Source of the DNA: Desulfobulbus rhabdoformis
GTDB lineage: Bacteria; Desulfobacterota; Desulfobulbia; Desulfobulbales; Desulfobulbaceae
Assembly: GCF_016919065.1 (NCBI RefSeq)
Contig: NZ_JAFFQA010000007.1
Coordinates: forward strand, 1-64,000
Direction of reading: 5' to 3'
DNA: 64,000 nucleotides
The position numbers and the translations under genes were made by a program. The notes beneath the pieces were generated by a model. The model ran no database searches. It had not been told where the DNA came from and saw only the letters and a list, made by a program, of their open reading frames with translations. Shown one piece after another: positions 15,013-24,671 of this stretch; position 1 is the stretch's first letter, and each line of letters starts with the position of its first letter.

Positions 15013-18000
15013 TTATTTCATGCACCAAGCATAGGCATTCTGGAACATGCGCAGCCAGGGGCTGACCGGGAGTGATTTCATCGATTCCGGCACCCAGTGG
15101 GCCTGCCAGGTGAGGAAGGTACGCTCCGGATGCGGCATCATTGCCAAATGACGTCCATCGGGCGAACAGAGTCCGGTGAGTCCGTCCAGTGAGCCGTTGG
15201 GATTAAAAGGGTAGGCCTCGGTTGGATTGCCCGTATCATCCACATAGACAACCGCTGCCATCTGCTCGTTCCAGACACGTTCTCGAATTTTTTCATCCGG
15301 GAAGTGAAGGTAGCCCTCGCCATGATCCACATGGATACCAAAGACCAGATCTTCCATCCCCTGCAGCATGATAGCGTTGCTTTTGAGCACCTTCACCGTA
15401 CTCCAACGTGATTCAAAGCGGCGACTCAGATTATGGATAAAGCGGGGCTGACGCTCTGCCTCAATCCCTAACCAGGGCACCCAGCCCAGTAGACCAAATA
15501 ACTGGCAGCCGTTGCAGATACCTAAGGTGAAGGTATCTGGCCGGTTGTAAAATTCATGGAACTGGGCCTGCAGCCGTTCGTTGAAGCGAATGGTGGCTGC
15601 CCAGCCTTTGGCGCTCTCCGGTACATCGGCATAGGAAAAACCACCCACAGCCGCGATACCTCGAAAATCAGCCAAGTTTACCCTTCCCGCCAGCAGGTCG
15701 GTCATGGTCACATCCCAGGGCTCAAAGCCAGCGCTGTAAAAGGCTGAACTCATCTCGCGGTCCGAATTGGACCCTTCGTCACGAAGAATAATCACCTTCG
15801 GCTTGTCTGCTTTGGTCAAAATAGCTGGGGCCGTGTGTTCCGGGGTGAAGTTCAGAGAATATTCAGGCCCCTTGCGATCCATGCAGTTGACCTTTTCTGC
15901 ATCTGCGCATTCAGGATTCATCTGCAACCGTTCCAACTGGTAGCTGGTCTCTTCCCACCACTGGCGCAACAGCACCATGGAGTCATCCAGGACTAGTTCG
16001 CCATTAAATTGAATGGTCACGGCCTGTTTAACCTGACTGGACCCAAGAACCGAGCAGGGGATCTGGAAGCGCTCGAAACGTTCCTTCACCTGGGCAAGAT
16101 GGCTCCATTGGCACTCGATCACCAGACCCAGCTCCTCGGAGAAGAGCGTCTCCAGGATGGAGTCTGAACCATTTAAAGCAAGATTCAAACCACAATTCCC
16201 GGAAAAGGCCATTTCCAGCAGTGTGGTGATCAGACCACCGTCACTGCGGTCATGGCCGGAAAGGATGATGCCCTCGTTGATGAGCGATTGGATTGCAAGG
16301 AATCCATTTTTTAAACGGGTCGGATCGTCCATATCCGGGACTTCATTGCCAATGGCCCCACAGGTTTGGGCCAGAGCGCTGCCTCCCAGGCGATTCTTGC
16401 CGTCTGCAAGGTCAACCAGCAGGAGGACAGAGCCCGCCTCTTTGATGTCTGGAGTCACTTTTTTGCGAATATCCCCCATGGCTGCATAGAGCGAGACAAC
16501 CAGTTCACGCGGCGACTTGACCACCTCGTCACCGACCTTGGTGGCCATGGACAGGCTGTCCTTGCCGCCATCCACTGCGACACCAAGCTCAATCATGGCC
16601 GCAGCCATGGCCTCGGCAGCGTCGCGCAGGGCCGCGCCTTCACCGGCAAGTTTCGGGGCCCACATCCAGTTGGCCGAGCATTTCACCTGCTGCAGATCTT
16701 CAATCTTTGCCCAAACCAGGTTGGTCAGGGCCTCGCCCACGGCCATGCGGGCACCAGCCGCCGGATCAACCAGCATTTTGATGGGTTGCTCACCAATGGC
16801 GCTGGCAATACCGGTATGGCCGAAATGGCTCTGGGCAACCACGGCCACGTCCGCCACCGTCAACTGCAGCGGTCCGCAGCATTGCTGCTGGGCAATGAGT
16901 CCGGTTACCGCCCTGTCCACCTTATTGGTGAGGAAGCGTTTGGAGCCAACCGAAACCAGGTGAAGGACCCGATTCAGGGCCTCGCGTACATCCAAATCCT
17001 TGGGGGGGACAAAGGGGGACAGCGCCTGTTGTGTCCGGCTGTCGGTAAAGGTTTTCTGCGGAATTTTACCCAGTAAGTCGGGGATGTCGATCTCGACGGG
17101 ATTGGTGTTGTCCTGGTCGTCATGGACAATGAACTTCAGGTCTCCGGTGACCTCACCCAAGACCTCGCAGGCAACCTTTTCACGGGCACAGATCTGCTGA
17201 AACTGCTCGATATTCTCCGGGCTGATTAAAAGACCGACCCGCTCCTGATATTCGGCCACATAGATTTCCAAAACCGACATGGTCGGGTCGCCCACACGAA
17301 TGTTGCGAATCTCCACCCGGCCACCGGCATGTTCCACCAACTCCTTGAGTACATTGGCCGGACCACCGGCGCCCTGATCGTGGATCACATCGATCAAACT
17401 GAGATCGCCCATCTCGTTGCAGGCCCGCAGAACCCGATTCATCTTCTGCTCCATCTCAGCGTCACCACGCTGGACGGCGTCGAAGTCAAGGCTTGATTCG
17501 TTTTCCCCCTGCATCATGGAGGAAGCCGCACCACCACCAAAGCCGACCCGATACGCCGGGCCACCCACCTGAACGATGATCATCCCTTTGATGGCATCCT
17601 TTTTTTCGGTGTGGCGGCTATCGATCTGACCGATACCGCCGGTGAACATGATCGGTTTCAAAAAGCCCCAACGCTCACCACTTTCAAGGCGCAGGTCGAA
17701 AGAGCGGGTAAAGCCCTGGATGAGCGGCTCGCCAAATTTGTTGCCGTAATCCGAGGCACCGTTACTGGCCTCGATCTCAATTTCAAGGGCAGGGGCCAAA
17801 CTGTCGGGACAGGCGTAGTCGTTTTCCCAGTTGAGTTGGTAGTCGGGAATGTGCAGGTTGGCCACGCAGTAGCCCGCGGTGCCGGCCATGACAAAGCCAC
17901 CGCGTCCGGTGCCCTGGACGTCACGAATGCGGCCACCGGTTCCGGTTTCAGCGCCGGGAAAGGGCGCTACGCCTGTAGGAAAGTTATGGGTCTCGGCGGT

Positions 18001-18813
18001 CAGGAGCGGGTGATATTCAACACTGGACTCGGCAAGTGGGGACGGATCGCCCGGCTGCTTGGGTAGGAGAGTGGTGAGCTCGAACCCTTGAATAACACTG
18101 GAGTTATCCTTAAAGGCAACAATGCTGCCTTTGGGGTTGGCATCAAGAGTCTCGGTGACCACCTTAAAGAGTGGCTTGTCGTAGTTTTCTCCGTCAATGA
18201 CCTGTTTGCCCCGGAAAAAACCATGGCGGGAGTGCTCGGAGTTGGCATTGTTGAGATCCATAATCTCGACAATGGTAGGGTTGCGCTGGCACTTGTTGAC
18301 GAAATAATCGTAGTACAGCTCTCGGTCCCACTCATCCATGGAGATCCCTGGAATATCAAGCAGCCCATCCGCTCCCTTGGTTTTCAGGTCAACCTCGTAG
18401 ACAGGTTCTGGTTGGACGCCGGTTTCAAAGGTGGTCAGCGGTTTGTCGTAGACGCATTCGGTCATACGATCATGGTTTTTGGCAATGAAGGTGTCCATGT
18501 CCTCATCCGAGTCCACCAGGTAACGGCGCGAACGCTCGACCCGGCTGACCACATCAAGGCCGACTGCTCGACAGATGGAGACCATGTTTGATGACCAGGC
18601 CGTAGCAAAGTTCATACGTGGGCCCACCTCAACCACTCTCTCTCCAGTGAGCTGCGGCTGTAGGCTGACGGTTTCCACCAGAAATCCATCGGCCAGGATT
18701 AAGCGCAACCGCTCCATTTCCTGGGGCTCCAGGGGGCGACTGGATTCAATATTGAAGCAGTAGGCAAAATTGGGTGTAAGCTGTCGGTGAAGCTGGGTCA
18801 CAGAAGGTGCCAT
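15013..18813 (-). CDS. purL: Phosphoribosylformylglycinamidine synthase (single-chain PurL)
   Basis: A 1266-residue single-chain FGAM synthase, catalysing the ATP- and glutamine-dependent conversion of FGAR to FGAM in purine synthesis. The first part contains NSEHSRHGFFRG and TAETHNFPTGVAPFPGA; the centre has the ATP-site segments (DSLSMATKV; SGHDRSDGGLI); the C-terminal glutaminase has its nucleophile cysteine in LGICNGCQLFG (near residue 1105) and the His/Glu pair in MMPHPERTFL. A ribosome site (AAAGGA) lies at normal distance from the ATG. This is the long gammaproteobacterial-type enzyme rather than the split PurLQS found in many bacteria. Confidence 0.97.
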   Translation of the reverse strand: MAPSVTQLHRQLTPNFAYCFNIESSRPLEPQEMERLRLILADGFLVETVSLQPQLTGERVVEVGPRMNFATAWSSNMVSICRAVGLDVVSRVERSRRYLVDSDEDMDTFIAKNHDRMTECVYDKPLTTFETGVQPEPVYEVDLKTKGADGLLDIPGISMDEWDRELYYDYFVNKCQRNPTIVEIMDLNNANSEHSRHGFFRGKQVIDGENYDKPLFKVVTETLDANPKGSIVAFKDNSSVIQGFELTTLLPKQPGDPSPLAESSVEYHPLLTAETHNFPTGVAPFPGAETGTGGRIRDVQGTGRGGFVMAGTAGYCVANLHIPDYQLNWENDYACPDSLAPALEIEIEASNGASDYGNKFGEPLIQGFTRSFDLRLESGERWGFLKPIMFTGGIGQIDSRHTEKKDAIKGMIIVQVGGPAYRVGFGGGAASSMMQGENESSLDFDAVQRGDAEMEQKMNRVLRACNEMGDLSLIDVIHDQGAGGPANVLKELVEHAGGRVEIRNIRVGDPTMSVLEIYVAEYQERVGLLISPENIEQFQQICAREKVACEVLGEVTGDLKFIVHDDQDNTNPVEIDIPDLLGKIPQKTFTDSRTQQALSPFVPPKDLDVREALNRVLHLVSVGSKRFLTNKVDRAVTGLIAQQQCCGPLQLTVADVAVVAQSHFGHTGIASAIGEQPIKMLVDPAAGARMAVGEALTNLVWAKIEDLQQVKCSANWMWAPKLAGEGAALRDAAEAMAAAMIELGVAVDGGKDSLSMATKVGDEVVKSPRELVVSLYAAMGDIRKKVTPDIKEAGSVLLLVDLADGKNRLGGSALAQTCGAIGNEVPDMDDPTRLKNGFLAIQSLINEGIILSGHDRSDGGLITTLLEMAFSGNCGLNLALNGSDSILETLFSEELGLVIECQWSHLAQVKERFERFQIPCSVLGSSQVKQAVTIQFNGELVLDDSMVLLRQWWEETSYQLERLQMNPECADAEKVNCMDRKGPEYSLNFTPEHTAPAILTKADKPKVIILRDEGSNSDREMSSAFYSAGFEPWDVTMTDLLAGRVNLADFRGIAAVGGFSYADVPESAKGWAATIRFNERLQAQFHEFYNRPDTFTLGICNGCQLFGLLGWVPWLGIEAERQPRFIHNLSRRFESRWSTVKVLKSNAIMLQGMEDLVFGIHVDHGEGYLHFPDEKIRERVWNEQMAAVVYVDDTGNPTEAYPFNPNGSLDGLTGLCSPDGRHLAMMPHPERTFLTWQAHWVPESMKSLPVSPWLRMFQNAYAWCMK

Positions 18814-19028
18814 GATCTATCCTTTCTCTTTGATTATCTCAACCGGGGGGGCGGCTGGATAATACAACAGTGGGAATTATATTAAATGAATTGAATGTAT
18901 TGAAAAATGAATTGTGGCAAATCTTGGAGAAGCGATGAAATCGCGAGGGGCGTCGTGCCGTTTTTTATAAAACTGACAACCCTAGCATTATCAAAAAAAA
19001 TTTTCCGCTCAAAAGTAAATCACCAACG
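18814..19028. other. Intergenic region upstream of purL
   Basis: About 215 bases between purL's start and element B copy 1. The stretch is AT-rich next to purL (18860-18910) and should hold its promoter. I see no recognisable purine riboswitch or PurR-type palindrome, and no open frame. Confidence 0.4.
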
Positions 19029-19108
19029 AGTGTCTGTCCAGAAATGAAGATTTTTGTTCGATTTCAGATAAGCGCAGACTCCGAAAATACCGTTTCTGGC
19101 TGGGCACT
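19029..19108 (+). repeat. Element B, copy 1 (80-bp inverted-repeat element)
   Basis: An 80-base unit starting AGTGTCTGTCCAGAAA and ending TTTCTGGCTGGGCACT; its two ends are inverted repeats of 16 bases with three mismatches. It aligns without gaps to the reverse complement of 36465-36544 (about 61 of 80 positions identical by hand count). Differences inside the ends are compensatory (CAGAAA/TTTCTG here, AGAGAC/GTCTCT there). Read on the minus strand, its first two bases AG complete the TAG stop codon of the radical SAM gene. Confidence 0.8.
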
Positions 19109-20681
19109 AACAAGATTTTACTCGCATTGGTGCCGATTCCAAGCAAAAATGCGGACTAAAAAACGGCGCATGATTCGAAGTGAAATAAGGTGGATCACGT
19201 TGAATGATGGCGCTGATTTCGGGAACCCGCTTGAATTCGCGGTCAAGAAAGCTGCGAATGTTCCGGCGATCCCAGCCCCGTGGGTGCTCAAAATCTTGAT
19301 AAAGCGAGAGGTTGCCATTTGAAAAGGGTTGTGCTTTCAGTGTGTCTGCCTCGCGACTCCCCAAGGGCATATTAAAAATGGCCAGGTTCAGGAAGGTGAT
19401 CGCCTCATGATGCTCCTTGGTAAAAGCAAGTGTCTGTCGTGCTTCAGTCACTGATTCCGTTGGCGTTCCAAAGAGCAGATACACGTAGGTGGCGATTCCT
19501 GCCTGTTTGAGTGCCTCCAGAACTTTTTCGACCAGTTCAAGCCGTATTCCCTTGCGCATGGCATCAAGCACCTCTTGCGATCCAGATTCAAGGCCGAGTT
19601 TGAGCAGCACACAACCCGAGGCTCGCAGTTGACGGCAAAAGGCAGGATCAGCCAACTGCTCATGGAAGCGGACAAAACCGTACCAGGAAGCACCTGGAGG
19701 CTGTGCACAGAGAGCTTCCATCAGGGAAGGGGTGACGGCATTATCCAGAAGATGGATCAGAGCCGGCTGCATCTTTCGGCACAACCCATGGAGATGCTCC
19801 ATAACAACAGCGACCTCCACTGGTCTGTATCGACTTGCCTCCGCCGGTTCCGGGCAAAAGCTGCATTTATTCCAGTAACACCCTCGTGAGGCGGCATAGG
19901 GGAGGATCAGTCCTGGGGCGAGATAGTCGCTTAATGGGAGGCCGCTGTAATCCGGGGCCAGCTCTTCCTGCTGTTCCGCACCTCCCAAAAGTGTGAGCAG
20001 CGGCTTTTCCCCCGGGCCATCGATGCAGTGATCCACCAGAGCAGCAAAGGGATTGTTCCATTGGGGATTGGACATCCAGGAGGTAACTAAACCGCCACCA
20101 AGGATCAGCGGAATATGTGGGAAGGTGGCGCGAAGAAAACCAATGAGTGCAAATGTTGGCAGGGCCTGGCTGAGATAGCACAGTGACAGGCCAATCCATT
20201 GCGGTGTCTGCTGCTCAATTCGTGGCGCCAGGTATTGGCGGAACCAGGGGAAAAAAAGACTTTGTTTGTAGGATGCAGCTGCTCCCAGCAAGTCTCGACT
20301 ATCCAGCGCATCAAAGCCCGCATCCTCGTAGTTGGCCAGGCTGAGTGAAAGTTCGGGATACTCGGCTCCGGCCAGCTCCAGCACCCGGTTGCAGTCACGT
20401 ACCGCCCGCTGGTACCTGTCGATATTGCTGTAGGTGGCCGTAGTTCGCAGGCTCGCAAGGTTTTTCAACCGGTGCTTATGTGCCCGAGTCGACCAGGTAT
20501 CCTGCGGATTTTCAGCCGTCTCCATCAGCCAGAGCTGGATTTCCAGGTTGGCATCCATCTGGGCGCAGGAAATCCCATGCCCACGCAGATACCCTGCCAA
20601 GGCAGTAATACCTGTTGGCGGTTCAGCAGCCTTGGCCAGGGGCGGGTGGATCAGCAGTATGGAATTTTTGGGAGCGTTCAA
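19107..20681 (-). CDS. B12-binding-domain radical SAM protein
   Basis: A 524-residue radical SAM enzyme. The N-terminus (SILLIHPPLAKAAEPPTGI) and LILGGGLVTSW near residue 200 fit the cobalamin-binding-like domain, although the DxHxxG cobalamin-ligand motif is not clear. The iron-sulfur motif CYWNKCSFC (CxxxCxxC) is near residue 269. Later blocks (LKLGLESGSQEVLDAMRKGI; YVYLLFGTPTES) match the radical SAM barrel of the B12-binding group. The substrate is unknown. It lies 15 bases downstream of prfC on the same strand, so the two are probably co-transcribed. Its TAG stop is completed by element B, so the original C-terminus may have been slightly altered. Confidence 0.85.
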   Translation of the reverse strand: MNAPKNSILLIHPPLAKAAEPPTGITALAGYLRGHGISCAQMDANLEIQLWLMETAENPQDTWSTRAHKHRLKNLASLRTTATYSNIDRYQRAVRDCNRVLELAGAEYPELSLSLANYEDAGFDALDSRDLLGAAASYKQSLFFPWFRQYLAPRIEQQTPQWIGLSLCYLSQALPTFALIGFLRATFPHIPLILGGGLVTSWMSNPQWNNPFAALVDHCIDGPGEKPLLTLLGGAEQQEELAPDYSGLPLSDYLAPGLILPYAASRGCYWNKCSFCPEPAEASRYRPVEVAVVMEHLHGLCRKMQPALIHLLDNAVTPSLMEALCAQPPGASWYGFVRFHEQLADPAFCRQLRASGCVLLKLGLESGSQEVLDAMRKGIRLELVEKVLEALKQAGIATYVYLLFGTPTESVTEARQTLAFTKEHHEAITFLNLAIFNMPLGSREADTLKAQPFSNGNLSLYQDFEHPRGWDRRNIRSFLDREFKRVPEISAIIQRDPPYFTSNHAPFFSPHFCLESAPMRVKSC

Positions 20682-20695
20682 ACCGCTCTCGCCTC

Positions 20696-22285
20696 TCAGA
20701 CCGATTCCCGTGTTTTATGAAATTCGACCTCAGGAAAGAGCTCTTGAGTGTGGGAGAGGCGCCAGGCACCTTCCGCCAGGTACGAGAGGTGGCCTTCGGC
20801 ATCCATGGCCAGATTAAACTGGTACTTTTTCTCAAACTCGCGCATCTGCGTTTTGTTTTCACAGCTCACCCAGCGGGCCAGGGTGTAACTGAGCGGTTCG
20901 TAGGTGGCCTCCACCCCGTATTCATCTTTGAGCCTGGTCATGGTCACCTCGAATTGGAGTACACCGACCGCGCCCAGAATATACTCGTTGCCCACCATGG
21001 GGCGAAAGACCTGAACCGCGCCTTCTTCGGCCATCTGGATCAAGCCCTTTTGCAGCTGTTTCATTTTCAGCGGGTTTTGCAGCACTACCCGGCGGAAATG
21101 CTCCGGTGCGAAGTTGGGAATCCCCGTGAATTTTAGCTCTTCCTTGGTGGTGAAGGTATCACCGATTTTGATGGTTCCGTGGTTATGAATGCCTATGATG
21201 TCACCGGGATACGCCTCGTCCACATTGGCACGCTCCTGGGCCATGAACACAGTGGCGTTGCTGAGGTTGATCTCTTTGCCCAGCCGGTGGTGCAGTACCT
21301 TCATCCCGCGGGTGAATTTTCCCGAGCAGATACGGAAAAAGGCGATACGGTCACGGTGGGCCGGATCCATATTAGCCTGAATTTTAAAGGTAAAGCCGCT
21401 AAAAGCCTCTTCTTCCGGGCTGACCATGCGGGTGGTGGTGGCGCGAGGACCGGGGGCAGGTGAGAGTTCGACAAAGGCATCGAGCAGTTCGCGAACACCA
21501 AAGTTGTTGATCGCGCTCCCGAAAAATACCGGAGTCTGGCCAGCTTTCAGGTACTGCTCGTAATCAAATGGATTGGCTGCTCCCTGCAGAAGCTCGATAT
21601 CTTCGCGCAGTTTGTCCGCTGCAAAACTGCCCACCAGTTCGTCAAGTTGCGCATCCGCCAGATCCTTGACCACGACACAGTCCTCGGGCCGTGTTTCCTG
21701 GCTGGGGGTAAACAGGGTAATCTGTTTGCGATGCAGGTCATAGACCCCTTTGAACTCCTTGCCCATACCGATGGGCCAAGAGAGGGGCACACACTCGATC
21801 TGCAGTTTTTCTTCGATGTCCGCCAGAATATCAAGGGGATCCAGGCCGTCTCGGTCGAGTTTGTTGATAAAAGTAATGATGGGGGTATTGCGCATCCGGC
21901 AGACCTCCATCAATTTGGTGGTCTGGGTTTCAACACCTTTGGCCGAATCGATCACCATCAGCGCCGAGTCGACGGCGGTTAATACGCGGTAGGTATCTTC
22001 GGAGAAGTCCTGATGGCCAGGAGTATCGAGCAGGTTAATCTCGTAATCACGGTAATTAAATTTCATAACCGAAGTTGTGACCGAGATACCACGTTCTTTC
22101 TCAATGCTCATCCAGTCACTGGTGGCATGGACCGCAGTTTTACGCGACTTGACCGCGCCGGCCATTTTAATGGCACCACCAAAGAGCAGCAGCTTTTCAG
22201 TGAGGGTGGTCTTACCGGCATCGGGGTGACTGATGATGCCGAAGGTGCGTCTTTTTTCTATCTCTTTGAGGTGTTGACTGCTCAC
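20696..22285 (-). CDS. prfC: Peptide chain release factor 3
   Basis: A 529-residue translational GTPase. It has the G1 motif [15 protein letters not shown] (residues 20-34), DTPGHQDF (G3) and [14 protein letters not shown] (G4), and [13 protein letters not shown] between them, which is specific to RF3 among the EF-G-like factors. RF3 recycles RF1/RF2 from the ribosome after termination. The C-terminal part ([18 protein letters not shown]) is also typical. The length is standard. Confidence 0.97.
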   Translation of the reverse strand: MSSQHLKEIEKRRTFGIISHPDAGKTTLTEKLLLFGGAIKMAGAVKSRKTAVHATSDWMSIEKERGISVTTSVMKFNYRDYEINLLDTPGHQDFSEDTYRVLTAVDSALMVIDSAKGVETQTTKLMEVCRMRNTPIITFINKLDRDGLDPLDILADIEEKLQIECVPLSWPIGMGKEFKGVYDLHRKQITLFTPSQETRPEDCVVVKDLADAQLDELVGSFAADKLREDIELLQGAANPFDYEQYLKAGQTPVFFGSAINNFGVRELLDAFVELSPAPGPRATTTRMVSPEEEAFSGFTFKIQANMDPAHRDRIAFFRICSGKFTRGMKVLHHRLGKEINLSNATVFMAQERANVDEAYPGDIIGIHNHGTIKIGDTFTTKEELKFTGIPNFAPEHFRRVVLQNPLKMKQLQKGLIQMAEEGAVQVFRPMVGNEYILGAVGVLQFEVTMTRLKDEYGVEATYEPLSYTLARWVSCENKTQMREFEKKYQFNLAMDAEGHLSYLAEGAWRLSHTQELFPEVEFHKTRESV

Positions 22286-22341
22286 AATGGTACCGTTTGC
22301 AACGAATTGTTCAGAAAAGTCCGGCGAAAAGCAGGCGCCAG

Positions 22342-22375
22342 GCCAAAAAAAAATGGGCCGGAATCCGGCCCATTT
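22342..22375 (-). terminator. Terminator after the Na/Pi symporter gene
   Basis: A perfect hairpin (GGGCCGG, AAT loop, CCGGCCC, extended by AAAT/ATTT) preceded on the plus strand by a run of nine A, which becomes a T run on the minus strand. It ends transcription from the symporter gene just before prfC. Confidence 0.85.
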
Positions 22376-22473
22376 GCGGAAATTTTGCCCCTATATACTA
22401 GATTTGGCGGAGTTTGTCCAACCGAGAATCACGAAAGCATCGATGATCCGATACCCCCTCAAGATATGGGCGC

Positions 22474-24153
22474 TTAAGCTGCAGGTTTCTGTTCGCCTTG
22501 GGCTGACCGAAGCGGAGGGGTAAGCGGTATCAGGTTCTGTAAACTCAGAACAACCATGCGGCTGGATTGGGTCAGCAATCGGTTGATCATCAACAGTTTG
22601 GTCACATCCTGCTCACGAATTTCACGGCGTGAGATTGCTCCGGCATTGGCCCGAATAAAAGCTTTGTCTTCCTCTTCAACGCTTTGAAAGAGCAGGTGCA
22701 GTTTTTCTTCCTGCATCTCTGCTCTGGGCTCGAGAGCGATCTCTTCAATGGTGTGCCAGAGCCGGGTGATGCGGGCAAGCACTTCGGCGTGGGCTTGATG
22801 CAAGAAGGTGTTGTCTTCCCGACCTATATCATCAATTTCCATACGCAGGTCGTAGAGATTGCGCACCACATTCATCATACTGCGGCTGGAACGAATAATC
22901 GGTTCCAGTTGGAGAGCTTCTTCTGCTTCAATGGCTTCAGCCTGGATCAGGGCATAGAAGGTGAAGATTTCGGCATGCAGGTGTTCCAGGTCTCCATGGG
23001 TCAGTTCCTTCAACTCCTCTTCCACGCTTGGACCTTCAGCCTGGTTGCCCATCTGTATCTGGGATGGTTTGAGTTTGTAGCGTTTGCCCAGGTAGCGCAG
23101 GGAGAGCAGCAACTGGTGGAGAACTTCGTTTTTGAGGGCGGTGGTAGCCGCCTCCGGTACCTTGGGTGAGGTGTTGTGAATATAGAGCGTGGCCACGGTC
23201 TGCTTTTCTGGATAAACACGGTGCAGCAGGTGCACCATCGCCGTGATCCAGGGGAAGAAGATCAGCACGCCAAGCAGATTGAACAGGGTATGGAACAGAG
23301 CGATACCCAGCACCGGCTGGTCAGAGAGATGGAGGATATTTTGAGAGGCCCAGGCCATGACCGGAATAAGCGGATAGACTATGAGGCCGGTCACGGCATT
23401 GAACAGCAGCGAGCTGAGCGCGGTCTGCTTTTTGGCGGGTATGCCGCCAATGGCCCCAAGAAGAACCGTAACCGTGGTGCCGACATTGGCGCCGATCACC
23501 AGAGCCGCACCTTCCTGAAAATCAATGATGCCGGAGAAGAGTGCCGTTAAAATGATAGCGATGGTGGCCGAACTTGATTGCATGGCAGCGGTCATGATGG
23601 TGCCCACCAGGACATAGACCCAGAGGCCCAGATTCGGCAGTTGAGAGAGATCCACCCCGCTGGCAAAGGCCTCAACACTGGTTTTCATGAAATCCAGGCC
23701 GTGAAAGAGAAAGCCAAAGGCGATCAGTAACTTACTGATATTGACATACCGGGTCGAGTTGGAAAAGAAAATCAACCCCAATCCGCCCAGGCCGATCAGC
23801 GGCAGAGCAAAGACATCAATCTTGAGCTTGAAGCCGATAAGGGCAACGATCCAGGCGGTACAGGTGGTTCCCACCATGGCCCCCATGAGTACGGCCACCG
23901 CATTGGCAAGTGACATCAACCCCGCGCCGACAAAAGCCAGCACCATCAGGGAAACAGCAGAACTTGATTGGAGGATAGCCGTGGTCACAAATCCGGTGAG
24001 CAGCCCTTTGAAGCGGCTTTCCGTGCAACGGCGAATGAGAATTTTAAAGGAGCGCCCGGCCAGAAGCTTGATCGATTCCTCCATCATGAACATGCCAAAG
24101 AGGAAGATCCCAAGCCCTGCTAAAAATTTCCACCCATCAAAGAGTTCCCACAT
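22474..24153 (-). CDS. Na+/phosphate cotransporter (NptA/PhoU-domain family)
   Basis: A 559-residue protein. Two inverted membrane repeats each carry the family's QSSSA motif (QSSSAVSLMVLAFVGAG near residue 62, QSSSATIAIILTALFSG near 193). The region from about 335 to the end is a soluble PhoU-like helical domain (LEHLHAEIFTFYALIQAEA). It would import phosphate with sodium across the inner membrane. A good AGGAG site precedes the ATG. It is monocistronic, with its own terminator. Confidence 0.93.
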   Translation of the reverse strand: MWELFDGWKFLAGLGIFLFGMFMMEESIKLLAGRSFKILIRRCTESRFKGLLTGFVTTAILQSSSAVSLMVLAFVGAGLMSLANAVAVLMGAMVGTTCTAWIVALIGFKLKIDVFALPLIGLGGLGLIFFSNSTRYVNISKLLIAFGFLFHGLDFMKTSVEAFASGVDLSQLPNLGLWVYVLVGTIMTAAMQSSSATIAIILTALFSGIIDFQEGAALVIGANVGTTVTVLLGAIGGIPAKKQTALSSLLFNAVTGLIVYPLIPVMAWASQNILHLSDQPVLGIALFHTLFNLLGVLIFFPWITAMVHLLHRVYPEKQTVATLYIHNTSPKVPEAATTALKNEVLHQLLLSLRYLGKRYKLKPSQIQMGNQAEGPSVEEELKELTHGDLEHLHAEIFTFYALIQAEAIEAEEALQLEPIIRSSRSMMNVVRNLYDLRMEIDDIGREDNTFLHQAHAEVLARITRLWHTIEEIALEPRAEMQEEKLHLLFQSVEEEDKAFIRANAGAISRREIREQDVTKLLMINRLLTQSSRMVVLSLQNLIPLTPPLRSAQGEQKPAA

Positions 24154-24327
24154 GCTGATTCTCCTATGCGCCTGTACATTCTGATTATCACCAAGTCTAC
24201 ACCATAAAGAGCTAAATTTCTAAATGTAGGGATACTCAGCTGCTGAATATCGTCGTTCTGGTGTCGATTGCCAATACGGATTCGAGTTAGGTTTATTTGA
24301 TTACCACTGAAACTCTGCTGCAATATT

Positions 24328-24398
24328 TGTCGCGGGCAAGGCCCGCTCAAGTCCGATAACATTTGGGAGGCTGTAGGAGACGGACCATGCCCGCGACA
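24328..24398. repeat. REP-like palindromic pair
   Basis: TGTCGCGGGCA at 24328-24338 is perfectly inverted at 24388-24398, with a nested GTCCG/CGGAC pair at 24351-24355 and 24381-24385. The words CGCGGGCAAGGCCCGCTC and GTAGGAGACGGACCATGC resemble the REP/BIME-type sequences of other proteobacteria. No second copy is seen in the window. Confidence 0.55.
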
Positions 24399-24622
24399 GG
24401 GCGAACGGTTTACCGACTCTTTGCCTTTTGCGGAAGAGAAGTGGCACCTGGCACAAATTCTTCTTTTTCAGCGGAGCTTTGATGGTAATCATATAAATTT
24501 ATGCTTTTTTTCTACAGCTTTGCACAACTTTACGATACGCTGAAGTGTAATTCGATGCAGAAGAGAGGGAAAGAACAATACCTTGATTTTCGTGATCATT
24601 TTCTACGCGTTCGTTTCGTTGT

Positions 24623-24651
24623 TCACGAATTACACGCCGTCACGGATTCAG
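24623..24651 (+). repeat. Element C site (TTCACGAATT...CACGGATTCAG)
   Basis: Contains CACGAATT and, ten bases on, CACGGATTCAG (24641-24651), the core word of the dispersed element C family. The downstream bases TAATACTCT also resemble the site at 35489. It lies 20 bases upstream of the ATG of the large secreted protein gene. Confidence 0.5.
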
Positions 24652-24671
24652 TAATACTCTTTGAGGGCAAT

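Larger units (their letters stand above)
24154..24671. other. Long intergenic region with REP-like inverted pair and element C
   Basis: This 518-base gap divides the symporter gene and the 1764-residue protein gene. It holds the inverted pair at 24328-24398 and an element C site at 24623-24651. The open frame continues upstream of 24672 to 24501 in the downstream gene's frame, but that part contains the repeat and no ribosome site, so I treat it as non-coding. Confidence 0.5.

Noticed and set aside
16366..17076. A 236-codon plus-strand frame inside purL
   Set aside because: Shadow of purL, favoured by its codon composition; no ribosome site or family pattern.
24501..24671. N-terminal extension of the 1764-residue protein
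   Set aside because: This part contains an element C repeat; a ribosome site and signal peptide support ATG 24672.
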